From the NCBI GenBank assembly GCA_016928415.1, contig JAFGKU010000177.1:1-58405 (forward strand): DNA of 58,405 nucleotides, read 5' to 3'. A program made the position numbers and the translations under genes. Position 1 is the first letter of the stretch; every line of letters starts with the position of its first letter. The notes beneath the pieces were generated by a model. The model worked only from the letters and a program-made list of their open reading frames with translations, had not been told where the DNA came from and searched no databases. This stretch comes from Spirochaetales bacterium. GTDB lineage: Bacteria > Spirochaetota > Spirochaetia > SZUA-6 > JAFGRV01. This document shows, piece after piece, positions 35,361-44,246 of this stretch.

Positions 35361-36240
35361 AATGAATGTAATGGTCGGTGAAAAAAGCCCGGGAATGATT
35401 GCCGGAAGAATTATTGTATATACGCTGTCAATTCTTGCCGCGGTTTATTTTTTGATACCCTTTTTTGTCATGGTCATGACTTCCGTTAAAACCCTGGAAG
35501 ACATTAAAAGCGGCAACCTCATCTCCTGGCCCCGCGAATTCACACTTGATGCCTGGATAAAAGCATGGGACAGCGCCTGTACGGGCATTAACTGCGAAGG
35601 CGTCAAAGGTTATTTTTTCAATTCCATACTCATGGTTGTACCATCCGTGGCCATTTCCACCATCATTGGAGCCGTTAACGGATACGTCTTTTCAAAGTGG
35701 CGGTTTAAAGGAAGTGAAGTTCTTTTTACTTTTCTGCTGCTTGGATGCTTTATTCCGTTTCAGATCATACTTCTGCCGATGTCCGGCATGCTGGGTTGGC
35801 TTAAAATTTCACAGACGATCTTCGGACTGGCCCTGGTTCATATTATCTACGGCCTTTCTTTTACATCCCTGTTTTTCCGTAATTACTATGTAGCCATCCC
35901 TGATGAAATAATAAAAGCCGCCAAAATAGACGGCGCCGGATTCTTTAGAATTTTCTGGAAGTGTATCCTTCCCGTTTCCGCCCCCATCTTCATGGTGGTT
36001 ATCATCTGGCAGACCACGCAGATATGGAATGATTTCCTCTTTGGCGTGGCTTTTTCAGGAAGCGAAAGTCAACCCGTCACGGTGGCATTGAACAATATAG
36101 TCAATACGACAACAGGCGTAAAGGAATACAATGTGGACATGGCTGCCGCCCTGATAGCAGGGTTACCCACCCTCCTTGTCTATATTATATCCGGTAAATA
36201 CTTTTTACGGGGATTAACGGCAGGGGCGGTTAAAGGATAA
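35350..36240 (+). CDS. Sugar ABC transporter permease (MalG/GtsC type)
   Basis: The 296 residues form six helices. The EAA loop is 'IIKAAKIDGAGFFRIFWKC', and 'FIPFQIILLPM' and 'VALNNIVNTTTG' are MalG-family landmarks. The start codon overlaps the end of the first permease gene by 11 nt, with AAAGGA upstream, so the two are translated together. It forms the second half of the transmembrane pore. Confidence 0.93.
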   Translation: MPGKMNVMVGEKSPGMIAGRIIVYTLSILAAVYFLIPFFVMVMTSVKTLEDIKSGNLISWPREFTLDAWIKAWDSACTGINCEGVKGYFFNSILMVVPSVAISTIIGAVNGYVFSKWRFKGSEVLFTFLLLGCFIPFQIILLPMSGMLGWLKISQTIFGLALVHIIYGLSFTSLFFRNYYVAIPDEIIKAAKIDGAGFFRIFWKCILPVSAPIFMVVIIWQTTQIWNDFLFGVAFSGSESQPVTVALNNIVNTTTGVKEYNVDMAAALIAGLPTLLVYIISGKYFLRGLTAGAVKG

Positions 36241-36273
36241 TATAAAACTTGAAATAAGTTAGGATTGATAATT

Positions 36274-37398
36274 ATGGCATCGTTAACTATTACAGATATT
36301 AGAAAAAAATTCGGCTCACAGGAAGTTTTAAAGGGGATATCCCTTTCAATAAACGCGAGTGAATTCGTTGTCCTTGTCGGACCGTCCGGCTGCGGCAAAT
36401 CAACCCTGCTAAACCTGATCGCAGGATTAGAGACCATAAACAGCGGTGAAATCAAAATCGGAGACGATGTTGTCAATGATGTTCAACCCAAAGACAGAAA
36501 TATCGCCATGGTCTTCCAATCCTATGCCCTCTATCCCAACATGAATGTCGAAAAAAACCTCTCTTTCGGGCTTGAAACGAGGAAAGTTCCCAGGGATGAA
36601 ATTAAAAAAACCGTTGACCACGTTGCCAACATGCTTCAAATAAGCGAATTGCTTAAACGCAAACCGGCCGAACTATCCGGTGGACAACGGCAGCGCGTGG
36701 CCATGGGACGGGCCCTGGCCAGGGACCCCGCCATTTTTTTATTTGATGAACCCCTGAGTAACCTGGATGCAAAATTACGTGTTGATATGCGTACGGAAAT
36801 TAAAATGCTTCATCAGCGTATCAAGACGACAATCGTGTATGTAACACACGATCAGATTGAAGCCATGACCCTGGCCGACCGCATAGCCATTATGAAAGAC
36901 GGTGTCATCCAGCAATTCGACACACCCCAACAGGTTTACGATAATCCAAGCAACCTGTTTGTAGCCGGTTTTATCGGATCACCTTCCATGAATTTCATTC
37001 CCTGCACGGTTATAAAACAAAATGAAGATACGGGTGTCATTTTTAAAACAGGTGAAGAAACCTCTTTTTTCATACCCATCAAGAGGACCGATCTGTCATT
37101 AACCGAATGGATCGATAAAGATGTCATTATAGGTGTCAGGCCGGAACAGATTGCCAGCGGCTTCCATCTTCAGGAGGGGAATAAACAGATCCATGAAATC
37201 ATGTGCACGGTTCAAGTCCTTGAACCGACCGGCCCGGACACGCTTGTCTTTGTCAATATTAACGATACAAAAGTGACCTGCCGGGTTAACCCGCTGGACG
37301 CAAAACAACCGGGAGAAAATATGAAGCTGATGGTGGATATATCAAAAGTCCTGGTATTTGATCCTGATACTAAAATGCGGATAGGAAACGTCGCATAA
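36274..37398 (+). CDS. Sugar ABC transporter ATPase (MalK/UgpC/MsmX type)
   Basis: The 374-residue ATPase has Walker A 'GPSGCGKST' (36-44), the Q-loop 'MVFQSYALYPNMNV', the signature 'LSGGQRQRVAMGRALA', Walker B 'IFLFDEPLSNLD', the switch His in 'VYVTHDQIEAMTLADRI', and a C-terminal OB-like regulatory domain with 'GVRPEQI'. It energises the importer upstream. I chose the ATG at 36274 over the TTG nine nt earlier. The stop codon borders the fragment of a dead nucleotidyltransferase gene on the other strand. Confidence 0.95.
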   Translation: MASLTITDIRKKFGSQEVLKGISLSINASEFVVLVGPSGCGKSTLLNLIAGLETINSGEIKIGDDVVNDVQPKDRNIAMVFQSYALYPNMNVEKNLSFGLETRKVPRDEIKKTVDHVANMLQISELLKRKPAELSGGQRQRVAMGRALARDPAIFLFDEPLSNLDAKLRVDMRTEIKMLHQRIKTTIVYVTHDQIEAMTLADRIAIMKDGVIQQFDTPQQVYDNPSNLFVAGFIGSPSMNFIPCTVIKQNEDTGVIFKTGEETSFFIPIKRTDLSLTEWIDKDVIIGVRPEQIASGFHLQEGNKQIHEIMCTVQVLEPTGPDTLVFVNINDTKVTCRVNPLDAKQPGENMKLMVDISKVLVFDPDTKMRIGNVA

Positions 37399-37401
37399 GC
37401 G

Positions 37402-37511
37402 GGCCGCTCCTCCCTTGCCTGTGAACCGTAAAGGACAAGCGCCCTCACCTGCTTTTCATCCCTGCTCCAGGCCGTTATTTTTTCAATAATAACGGTATAT
37501 TGTATTTGCAT
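37402..37511 (-). pseudogene. 5' fragment of an aminoglycoside 6-adenylyltransferase-like gene
   Basis: From the ATG at 37511 the frame reads as the start of an ANT(6)/AadK-like nucleotidyltransferase: a helix 'IIEKITAWSRDEKQ', then 'VRALVLYGSQAREERPA'. Intact members continue with D-E-W-S-D-x-D metal-binding residues. Here the match stops after the G-S-x-A-R motif and the frame runs backwards into the malK gene, so the gene was cut within its active site. The breakpoint is within a few bases of the malK stop codon. It cannot be an enzyme. It follows the HD gene by 2 nt, so the two may once have been co-transcribed. Confidence 0.7.
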
Positions 37512-37513
37512 GC

Positions 37514-38056
37514 CTATTGTTTCAGATATTTACCGTACCGTTCAATCCTCATCTTCAGCCTTTCGGCAAGAACGGCATTACAGGATTGAAGCTTTTCGAG
37601 TATCAATCCGGCTTCCTTCCTGTATTTCGCGATTTTTTCCTGATCCCAGGAATGGGGCGGTTCCTGCAGGTTGACAATCCGGTCCGCCATTTTTACCATC
37701 CCCACCTCCAACGGATTCTTCAGAATACGGTTCAGGCTGTCTTCCATCCGTTGATCCTTCGGCAGGTCCTTGTTCTTGGTCAAGGCAAGCACACCCCGTG
37801 CCACATCCGTGCCGAATTCCTTTTCCACCTCTTCGTATTTTATTTCCGTGTCTTCTATCACATCATGGAGGAGGGCACATTGAACGGCCAGGTCCGGGTT
37901 CCCGACAGGAGCACCATTCAATGCCGTCAATACCTCGATACATACCTGCGTGAAATGAGCAATATAAGCATATGGTTTACCGGGTACCTTCTGGTCCTTG
38001 TGGGTGAGGCAGGCAAACAGGAGAGCCTGTTCATATTTGTCCGGATTTAATTTCAT
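37514..38056 (-). CDS. HD-domain hydrolase, MESH1/SpoT-like
   Basis: The 180 residues are a single HD domain. 'LFACLTHKDQKV' and 'YIAHFTQVC' supply the first metal ligand region and 'ALLHDVIEDT' supplies H64-D65 with E68-D69. 'MVKMADRIVNL' provides the distant Asp. The set matches the small SpoT-hydrolase/MESH1-like class, which removes pyrophosphate from (p)ppGpp or dephosphorylates NADPH. There is no synthetase domain. The exact substrate is inferred only from the family. Confidence 0.8.
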   Translation of the reverse strand: MKLNPDKYEQALLFACLTHKDQKVPGKPYAYIAHFTQVCIEVLTALNGAPVGNPDLAVQCALLHDVIEDTEIKYEEVEKEFGTDVARGVLALTKNKDLPKDQRMEDSLNRILKNPLEVGMVKMADRIVNLQEPPHSWDQEKIAKYRKEAGLILEKLQSCNAVLAERLKMRIERYGKYLKQ

Positions 38057-38206
38057 GGAATCCTCCTCAAAATAACTGAAAACGAGTATAGCCTTTTACG
38101 GTTTATCCATGCAAGGGGCTGTCAGTCACCACGTTTTGTTCGATTGACTATATTGCCGTACTCAATTATCATAACGGCGATATCAAATAATATGAGGAGA
38201 AATAAA

Positions 38207-38623
38207 ATGGCAAAATCAAAATTACCGACGTCTTCCTTCTTTTTGAAACTGGCCACCGCGGCCTTTTTTCTGGTACTTGGACTCTGCGGTATTTTCCCGA
38301 ATGTGGAAGAATCGATTTTCTCTCTCAATAATACAAATCACGTTATTGAAGTGATTTTCGGAATTCTCGAACTTATCTGCGCACTCGTTATCTTTGCCGG
38401 GTTATTTACAAAACTCAGGCGGAACTGGATGTCGCTTGCCAGTCTTGTTATCTTTATCTTCTGGGTCCTCCGGGTCTTTTATACGCAATTTTTCAATAAA
38501 TTCCATATAACGGGTAGTAGTATTACATTTTTACCAGATACCATGCAATGGATTCTCAATTTTACGCTGGAACTCGTCGTTCTTGCGGCCATCTGGACCA
38601 TTAACAGGACCTATAATGACTGA
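38207..38623 (+). CDS. Small four-helix membrane protein of unknown function
   Basis: The ATG at 38207 has AGGAGA eight nt upstream, so the longer frame from 38144 is rejected. The 138 residues form about four membrane helices (12-32, 50-72, 80-98, 115-135) with a periplasmic 'FPNVEESIFSLNNTN' loop. This is the size and rhythm of DoxX-like proteins, but I see no diagnostic motif. It faces away from the HD gene. A degraded receiver fragment lies right after it on the other strand. Confidence 0.65.
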   Translation: MAKSKLPTSSFFLKLATAAFFLVLGLCGIFPNVEESIFSLNNTNHVIEVIFGILELICALVIFAGLFTKLRRNWMSLASLVIFIFWVLRVFYTQFFNKFHITGSSITFLPDTMQWILNFTLELVVLAAIWTINRTYND

Positions 38624-39012
38624 TTTTATCTGTTAAGAAGGTTTTTTACCCGTTTAAGTAATTCCACCGGGTCTACCGGCTTTTCAAGGTAATCGTCCGG
38701 CTTCCATCACCATGCCTTCCTGTATGGTCAGGTCCGTCCCCTGTCAGTTATCTGGGTAGGACGTCAGCATGATCACGGGAGTCCTGAAATAGCCATTTGA
38801 AATCGGAATTATTTTTCAACTCGTCACTCGCTTCTTTAATTACTCAGGAATGCAACAAATCAATAATCACGAACAATTAATGGATATTTGGCCAAAATAT
38901 GTTCACTTTCTTAAAAAAAATTTGAGTGATTCTGGTTTTTCAAACGCCCTTAATCATAAACGGGCGAAAATCATATATTTCGCTCCCAATAAATACCAAG
39001 AAGGAGTCAAAA
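38624..39012. other. Intergenic region with pseudogene debris before the astacin gene
   Basis: Nearly 390 nt hold the receiver-domain remnant (38626-38795) and then an AT-rich leader. I see a possible TATATT at 38974-38979 but no convincing -35 box with it. Confidence 0.5.
38626..38795 (-). pseudogene. Response-regulator receiver-domain remnant
   Basis: Read on the minus strand, a frame gives 'TPVIMLTSYPDN' and a stop. A shifted frame then gives 'MVMEA' and, after one more frame change, 'DDYLEKPVDPVELLKRVKNL' just before a stop at 38628-38626. Those are the end of beta-4, the conserved 'G-A-D-D-Y-L-x-K-P' segment (including the signalling lysine) and helix 5 of a receiver domain. The phospho-acceptor half is missing. 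It is decayed and non-functional. Confidence 0.7.
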
Positions 39013-41106
39013 ATGAAAAAAAGTGTTGTATTACTGACCGCATTGTCAATAATGATCTTCTTTTCAGCCTGTTCGATACAGGAAGAAGTTCCGGAACCGG
39101 TAAATCCCGATTCAGTTGCGGTTCCCGTGGGACCAGCCCACCTGGTGGATATGGGTGATTATTACCTCGTTAATAATGACGACATCCTCCTGGACAAAAA
39201 CGATGTAAACCAACAGGCCTTGATAGAAGCAATCAAGGAAGCCAACGAAGCCCAGGAAACAGGGGTGGAGGCTACGGACAGGGGCGTCCGGGAATTGAGG
39301 ATCAGCCTCTGGCCCAAAGGGATTGTGAAATATAACCTGTCCTCGGATTTTTCGGAAAGCCAGAGACAATCCATACTGAATGCCATGTTTACCATTGAAA
39401 GTATCTGCGACGTCAGGTTTCTGGCATATCCCCCGGGCAGCTACGTGTACGCCATCAGCCGGAGTTCGGACAGAAACGTGTGCGGGCTTTCAACACTCGG
39501 CTATACGAGGAATGCCTACTGCGAACTGGTGTGCTTTGATGCCGGCACCATTCTACACGAGTTTCTTCATGGTTTAGGTATGACCCACGAGCACCAAAGA
39601 AGCGACCGGGACGGCTATATCACCATCCTCTGGGATAATATTATTCCCCAATATAAATCCGCCTTTGATAAATGCCGGCTCGGAAGCGATTCGCATCTCT
39701 CCGGCTATGATTACGATTCTATCATGCATTACGGCAATTATGCCTTCAGCAAAAACGGGCAAAAAACAATAGATTCCGGAACGCATGTAACGGGGAGAAG
39801 AGCGTTAAGCGGCGGCGACATGTCAAGTTTAATACGTTTATACGGAGTGCCCGACATTGAGGTTATACTGACGACCTATGATGAATCGGGAAACATGGAT
39901 GCACGATTGATCGATGACTTGACTTCATCGAGTGTTCTGCAGATCTGCACGGCCCCATCCTACCGTATTGGACCACCCGGTTCAACCAACTATGTCCAAT
40001 TTTACATGTGGCAGGCATCGGACGGTATGACCATTGACGATCCCTACGCTTACTGCACAACCGCAAGAAATTTCACGAGTGATGGAAGCATCACGGCTAC
40101 GTACAACTTAGGCGGGACACCCACCCCCTCAACCAGTATTAAACCGCCCCCCACCGTCACTCCCAAACCGGAAACCTATTGCCTGACCACCCGTCTTATA
40201 GACGAAACCGGAAATTACTACGATATTATTCGATGCGAGCTGGACGATCCGAGTGTTGTTACCGTCTGCGCCCCGGCAACCGTGCTGGTCGGCAGTCCAT
40301 ATAACAAGATAACCCTGTATTTCAGGGAATGGCACATGACGGGAGAAGCCATTATCGACAACCCCTATTCAAACTGTGCGGTAATTACCGAAATTAAAAG
40401 CTATGTAATTATGACCGCGTATTATGCAGCGGTGACACCCACACCTTCCTACTCTGCGACTCCAACCGACACCCCCTTTCCCACGCCGGCGAAATATACA
40501 CTTACCGTCCGTAAAATGAACACTTCCGGGCAGTTTGATGAAACCATTTACCGGGACTTGACTTACGACAGTACGGTAAACATTTCGGCACCATCAACCC
40601 TGTTGATAGGCAATCCCAATAATCCCACGCTAATGAATTTCAGGCAATGGCAACTCTCGGGCGGGGCAATGATTGACAATCCCGGATCATGCAGCACAAC
40701 AGTGAGGCATTTCACATCAAATGCCACTGTCACAACCAACTATGTACCGGCTACCGTGACGATACCTCCTACGGCAACGCCTACAAACTCGCTTGCACCC
40801 ACAATTACGCAGACCCCGACCCCGTTTCCGACGCCGACACATACGCAGCCACCGCCGGTATTCTATACCATGTCAGTCACCTATGTGTCCGCGTCAGGGA
40901 GTTCGGTAACGGAAACATACGGGAATTTGACAGCATCAAGCGTGATCAACATCTCAGCGCCCCCACAGGTCCAGGTGGGACCTTACCAGACAATTTACTT
41001 TAAAAGGTGGTATGTAAGCGGTACGGCAACCATCGCCAATGTAAACAGCAGTTCCACAACGGTTACCAATTTTGGAAGCAATGTGACCGTAAGTGCCAGC
41101 TATTAA
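39013..41106 (+). CDS. Astacin-family metalloprotease lipoprotein with repeats
   Basis: The start at 39013 has AAGGAG upstream. The lipobox puts C20 at the mature N-terminus. A propeptide-like region precedes the astacin (M12A) catalytic domain (about 100-290): zinc site 'HEFLHGLGMTH' (H182, E183, H186, H192) and the Met-turn 'SIMHYG', both intact. Four tandem beta-rich modules of about 85 residues follow (from about 285 to the end), each with an F-x-x-W core and a final 'T-T-V-x-x-F-x-S-x-x-T-V' strand. Modules are separated by Thr/Pro linkers ('TPTPSYSATPTDTPFPTP'). Astacins are rare in bacteria and cut proteins outside the cell. The repeats probably anchor or bind substrate. Confidence 0.88.
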   Translation: MKKSVVLLTALSIMIFFSACSIQEEVPEPVNPDSVAVPVGPAHLVDMGDYYLVNNDDILLDKNDVNQQALIEAIKEANEAQETGVEATDRGVRELRISLWPKGIVKYNLSSDFSESQRQSILNAMFTIESICDVRFLAYPPGSYVYAISRSSDRNVCGLSTLGYTRNAYCELVCFDAGTILHEFLHGLGMTHEHQRSDRDGYITILWDNIIPQYKSAFDKCRLGSDSHLSGYDYDSIMHYGNYAFSKNGQKTIDSGTHVTGRRALSGGDMSSLIRLYGVPDIEVILTTYDESGNMDARLIDDLTSSSVLQICTAPSYRIGPPGSTNYVQFYMWQASDGMTIDDPYAYCTTARNFTSDGSITATYNLGGTPTPSTSIKPPPTVTPKPETYCLTTRLIDETGNYYDIIRCELDDPSVVTVCAPATVLVGSPYNKITLYFREWHMTGEAIIDNPYSNCAVITEIKSYVIMTAYYAAVTPTPSYSATPTDTPFPTPAKYTLTVRKMNTSGQFDETIYRDLTYDSTVNISAPSTLLIGNPNNPTLMNFRQWQLSGGAMIDNPGSCSTTVRHFTSNATVTTNYVPATVTIPPTATPTNSLAPTITQTPTPFPTPTHTQPPPVFYTMSVTYVSASGSSVTETYGNLTASSVINISAPPQVQVGPYQTIYFKRWYVSGTATIANVNSSSTTVTNFGSNVTVSASY

Positions 41107-41126
41107 TTCCTGAAGGGAACAACAAC

Positions 41127-41156
41127 CGCGCCTGGCCTCGATATGAGGCCAGCGCG
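41127..41156. terminator. Bidirectional terminator between converging genes
   Basis: CTGGCCTC and GAGGCCAG form an 8-bp stem on a 5-nt loop; four further G-C pairs (with one bulge) extend it. It lies in the 55-nt gap between the ends of the astacin and M23 genes. The T-run is short on both strands, so the stem is the main evidence. Confidence 0.6.
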
Positions 41157-41161
41157 CGATT

Positions 41162-42517
41162 TTACTTTCCAACTTTCGTTTTAATTTCTACCGGTTCACT
41201 TTCCAGTTTCCCGTCCGAAGTATACACCCTGCAAATCAAGGTATCTCCCGCACCGGTGGTATTTGCAGGCAGGTAATCCAGTCTCGATGCATTGGTTACA
41301 TCCCTCATTTTCTTGCCATTGACAATCCATTCAAACCGGAACCTCTCCTTGTCCAGGTCCGGGTCAAGATTGGTGTTTGAAACAGCCACCGTGCAGGAAA
41401 CACAATCCCCGGGCCGGGGATACTCGGGAAAGAGAACAACACCGGGCGGCGGGGACGGAGGTCTGTTTTTACCGTATTTATCAAGAACATCGATTAGCAA
41501 TTCCTTGGCAACCCGCCCGTCATGGGAAATCACCATTTTCCATTTCCCCTTTCCCGATTTTTCGGAAAAGGACATGGAATAAGTATACAGCCATTGGGCC
41601 GCTCCCAATCCGTGCCATTGCCTGGACCCGTCGATTGTATCTTCCCATTCATTTATTTTCTTGCCACCGGGTGAATAGAGGGACCAGGTTCTCTTATAAG
41701 TGCGATCAGGCACATTTAAAACCTGGATCCAGAGCTTTAAATCATCGGCCTTGCTCTTTCCCCTCAGGACGGCCGGTTCCCTCGGAGAAATATACGGGGG
41801 TTGGGCCATTTCAGACTTGTAGGTAAGCCCCCAGTCCACGATTGTCATGGGAAAATCATACCCGGGCTGGACGGCCCACCGGGATTCGATAGGATTGACC
41901 GGCCCTGAAAACGGGTCTACGCTTTTTTCATTTTCGCGCCATTCAAAATGCAGATGCGGCCAGGTTGAATTACCGGAGCTTCCTAACAGCCCGACTTGTT
42001 CTCCTTCTTTCACAACCTGTCCGGGCTTCACGCATACCGACCCTTTTTTCAAATGATTGTAATAGCTCTGAGTTCCGGAACCATGGTCAATAACGACATA
42101 GTTTCCGGTCAGATCACTTTTTTTCAATTGTTTATCGTATTCACCGTCATGGACCTCAAGTACCGTCCCTTTTAGAACAGCCACTATTGGCACGCCTATG
42201 TCCTGGACCTCAAACGAATAAATGCTTATATCGGTTCCCATGTGCCCGTCATAGGTACGATCCCCTCCCATGTAATCCTTAATGTGGTTGTTTCCGAATC
42301 CAAGGGCAGAGAATTCGGTGGCTTTTTCAGGGTCATGGTCATAATGTGAATTGATGCTCCTTAAGTCCGTACCCAGGACACCGGCAAGGGGGAACACCTT
42401 GATCAGTAAAAATTCCTGTTCCCCGGCATGGAGATCAATCCTGCCCTGAAAACAAACCAGGACTGCTAAAATATAAAGGAGTGTTTGAGTCTTTAAACCA
42501 GCGAATCTTCTCTTCAT
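41162..42517 (-). CDS. Secreted M23 (LytM-type) peptidase
   Basis: AAGGAACC in the leader decides for the ATG at 42517 rather than the one at 42535. Residues 1-25 are a signal peptide. The M23 domain is at about 75-200 with zinc ligands: H and D in 'GHMGTDISIYS', and the catalytic H-x-H in 'WPHLHFEWRE'. The extended beta insertion 'YNHLKKGSVCVKPGQVVKEG' is typical. Later segments look like Ig-like beta-sandwich domains ('FRFEWIVNGKK', 'GDTLICRVYTSDGK'). It probably trims peptidoglycan cross-links or works as a secreted lysin. It is divergent from the cyclase gene. Confidence 0.88.
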   Translation of the reverse strand: MKRRFAGLKTQTLLYILAVLVCFQGRIDLHAGEQEFLLIKVFPLAGVLGTDLRSINSHYDHDPEKATEFSALGFGNNHIKDYMGGDRTYDGHMGTDISIYSFEVQDIGVPIVAVLKGTVLEVHDGEYDKQLKKSDLTGNYVVIDHGSGTQSYYNHLKKGSVCVKPGQVVKEGEQVGLLGSSGNSTWPHLHFEWRENEKSVDPFSGPVNPIESRWAVQPGYDFPMTIVDWGLTYKSEMAQPPYISPREPAVLRGKSKADDLKLWIQVLNVPDRTYKRTWSLYSPGGKKINEWEDTIDGSRQWHGLGAAQWLYTYSMSFSEKSGKGKWKMVISHDGRVAKELLIDVLDKYGKNRPPSPPPGVVLFPEYPRPGDCVSCTVAVSNTNLDPDLDKERFRFEWIVNGKKMRDVTNASRLDYLPANTTGAGDTLICRVYTSDGKLESEPVEIKTKVGK

Positions 42518-42654
42518 ATTAACGGTTCCTTTCAACCTTATACAATCTTACATCAAGAAGTATATGATTTTTTTATATCTTGACCACAGCACATAATACT
42601 ATAATCAATATCTCTGGATTATATCCACTGTTTCTGATATATTTTCCCTCAATA

Positions 42655-44238
42655 ATGGAACCGGATTTCAAACAACAGAATTTCAGGCTTGCCGCCGTAC
42701 TCTATACGGATATCTACGGGTTCAGCCGGATGATGGAAACAAATGAATCGGCAACCCTTACCTTGCTGGAATACTTTGCATCTCTCACTAAAGAAGCCGT
42801 CGCACAATTCAGCGGGAATATCATAAAATATACGGGTGACGGTTTCCTCGTTGATTTCAACAATACATACAATGCCGTATCCTGTGCCATCCATATTCAA
42901 AAGGAACTGGATGAACGAAATAAAGGCCTTGTGAACGGGGAGAAACTATTGATACGCATAGGAATCCACCTGGGCGACATAAGGTTTTTTGAAAAGGACG
43001 CTATTGGGGAAGGTATAAATATCGCCTCGCGGCTGCAGGCCCTGGCAGCCCCGGGAAGCATCTGTATTTCCGAAGAAGTATACAACAGCGTATCCAATAA
43101 GGTGGAAGCTAATATAGTCAGGCTTGGCCAGGTCAATCTTAAAAACATAACCAAACCGGTTATCGCCTATGAAATCAGTATTAATGAGATTGACGGGATA
43201 CTCTCCCCTGAAAAGCCGGCCGAGCAGCCGCCCGTCCAAAACGCTGAACCCGCCTCCGCCCCTCGAACGGGTTTCATGCAGGATTTACGGCAGAAATATC
43301 CCAAAACACATTTCAGTATCTATAACGCCCTCGAATCGCTTTCCCGAAACGGAGTCATAACCAAGACAAAACAGGAGGACGGAAGCATTGGGTATTCAAT
43401 AAAAACAGGTAAGGATCTGGCCAATTTCAAAAATTATTTTGAGAAATCCGAAGAGGTTAAAAAATACAATTTCTTCCCTACTCCCTATGAAGCACCCATA
43501 AAAATACATCCATCAATTCTCGCGGCCCTGGGTGTGGCCGGTGCGGCCTTATTCTTCATAACACAGGGTATGCTTTTCCCCATTCTGCTTGTCGGGGTCA
43601 TTATCTGGAGGATAAGGGAAAACAAGGCACGGAAAAACCTGGATTTTGATCCGGACAATGCAAAGAATTTGTCCCATTCCGTTTTCTTTAATATCAAGAA
43701 CAAGCCCTTATCCGCCAAAACGGAAAACGAATTGTTCCTTAAAAAAGCAAAGGTATTACGGGATAATGTCATACAGGAACTTAAAAAATCGAAAGAATTG
43801 AAAAAAGAATGGGGGCCGGAGTTAATCCCGGCAATGAACAACTTTTTGAAGCAGATAGAAAACCTGACAAATCAGAACAGGGAAATGGACAAGGTGTTGA
43901 CAACGATTCCCGTACGTCAAATAGAGGAAGAAATCAAATCACTGACCGGTAAACTTGAAAACACCTCTGATGAACGTATGCGGCGGGAATATGAAAGATA
44001 CCTGTCGGAAGCAAAGAAACACAAACACTCGTACGACCAGCTGTTGAACCAGAAGGAATTAATAAGACTGCGGTTGAATTCCGCCGTAACGTCGCTGAAG
44101 CAGATACAGATTAACCTGGCCCGTTTAAGGAGCATCGGCTCCACGGAAGATCCGGCTGTCACGGGTATGTTGAAGGAAAAATCATCGGAACTATCCGAGT
44201 ACATCGATGATTTGAAAAGCAGCTACGAAAAATTATAA
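42655..44238 (+). CDS. Cytoplasmic-start class III adenylate cyclase with C-terminal coiled coil
   Basis: The 527-residue protein begins directly with a class III catalytic domain: 'AAVLYTDIYGFSRMM' (D19), 'KYTGDGFLVDF' (D62), 'RIGIHLGDI', and 'GINIASRLQALAAPG' (N-x-x-S-R motif). Residues about 205-275 resemble a winged-helix-like linker. A hydrophobic hairpin 'LGVAGAALFFITQGMLFPILL' anchors it at about 290-320, and the last 150 residues are charged coiled coil. It likely produces cAMP. There is no clear ribosome binding site before the ATG at 42655; the upstream frame from 42580 is less likely. A HEAT protein gene follows in 8 nt. Confidence 0.88.
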   Translation: MEPDFKQQNFRLAAVLYTDIYGFSRMMETNESATLTLLEYFASLTKEAVAQFSGNIIKYTGDGFLVDFNNTYNAVSCAIHIQKELDERNKGLVNGEKLLIRIGIHLGDIRFFEKDAIGEGINIASRLQALAAPGSICISEEVYNSVSNKVEANIVRLGQVNLKNITKPVIAYEISINEIDGILSPEKPAEQPPVQNAEPASAPRTGFMQDLRQKYPKTHFSIYNALESLSRNGVITKTKQEDGSIGYSIKTGKDLANFKNYFEKSEEVKKYNFFPTPYEAPIKIHPSILAALGVAGAALFFITQGMLFPILLVGVIIWRIRENKARKNLDFDPDNAKNLSHSVFFNIKNKPLSAKTENELFLKKAKVLRDNVIQELKKSKELKKEWGPELIPAMNNFLKQIENLTNQNREMDKVLTTIPVRQIEEEIKSLTGKLENTSDERMRREYERYLSEAKKHKHSYDQLLNQKELIRLRLNSAVTSLKQIQINLARLRSIGSTEDPAVTGMLKEKSSELSEYIDDLKSSYEKL

Positions 44239-44246
44239 CTGTCAAT

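Noticed and set aside
38945..38966. CGCCC-n12-GGGCG inverted repeat before the astacin gene
   Set aside because: The stem is only 5 bp and occurs by chance often; no T-run or promoter fits it.
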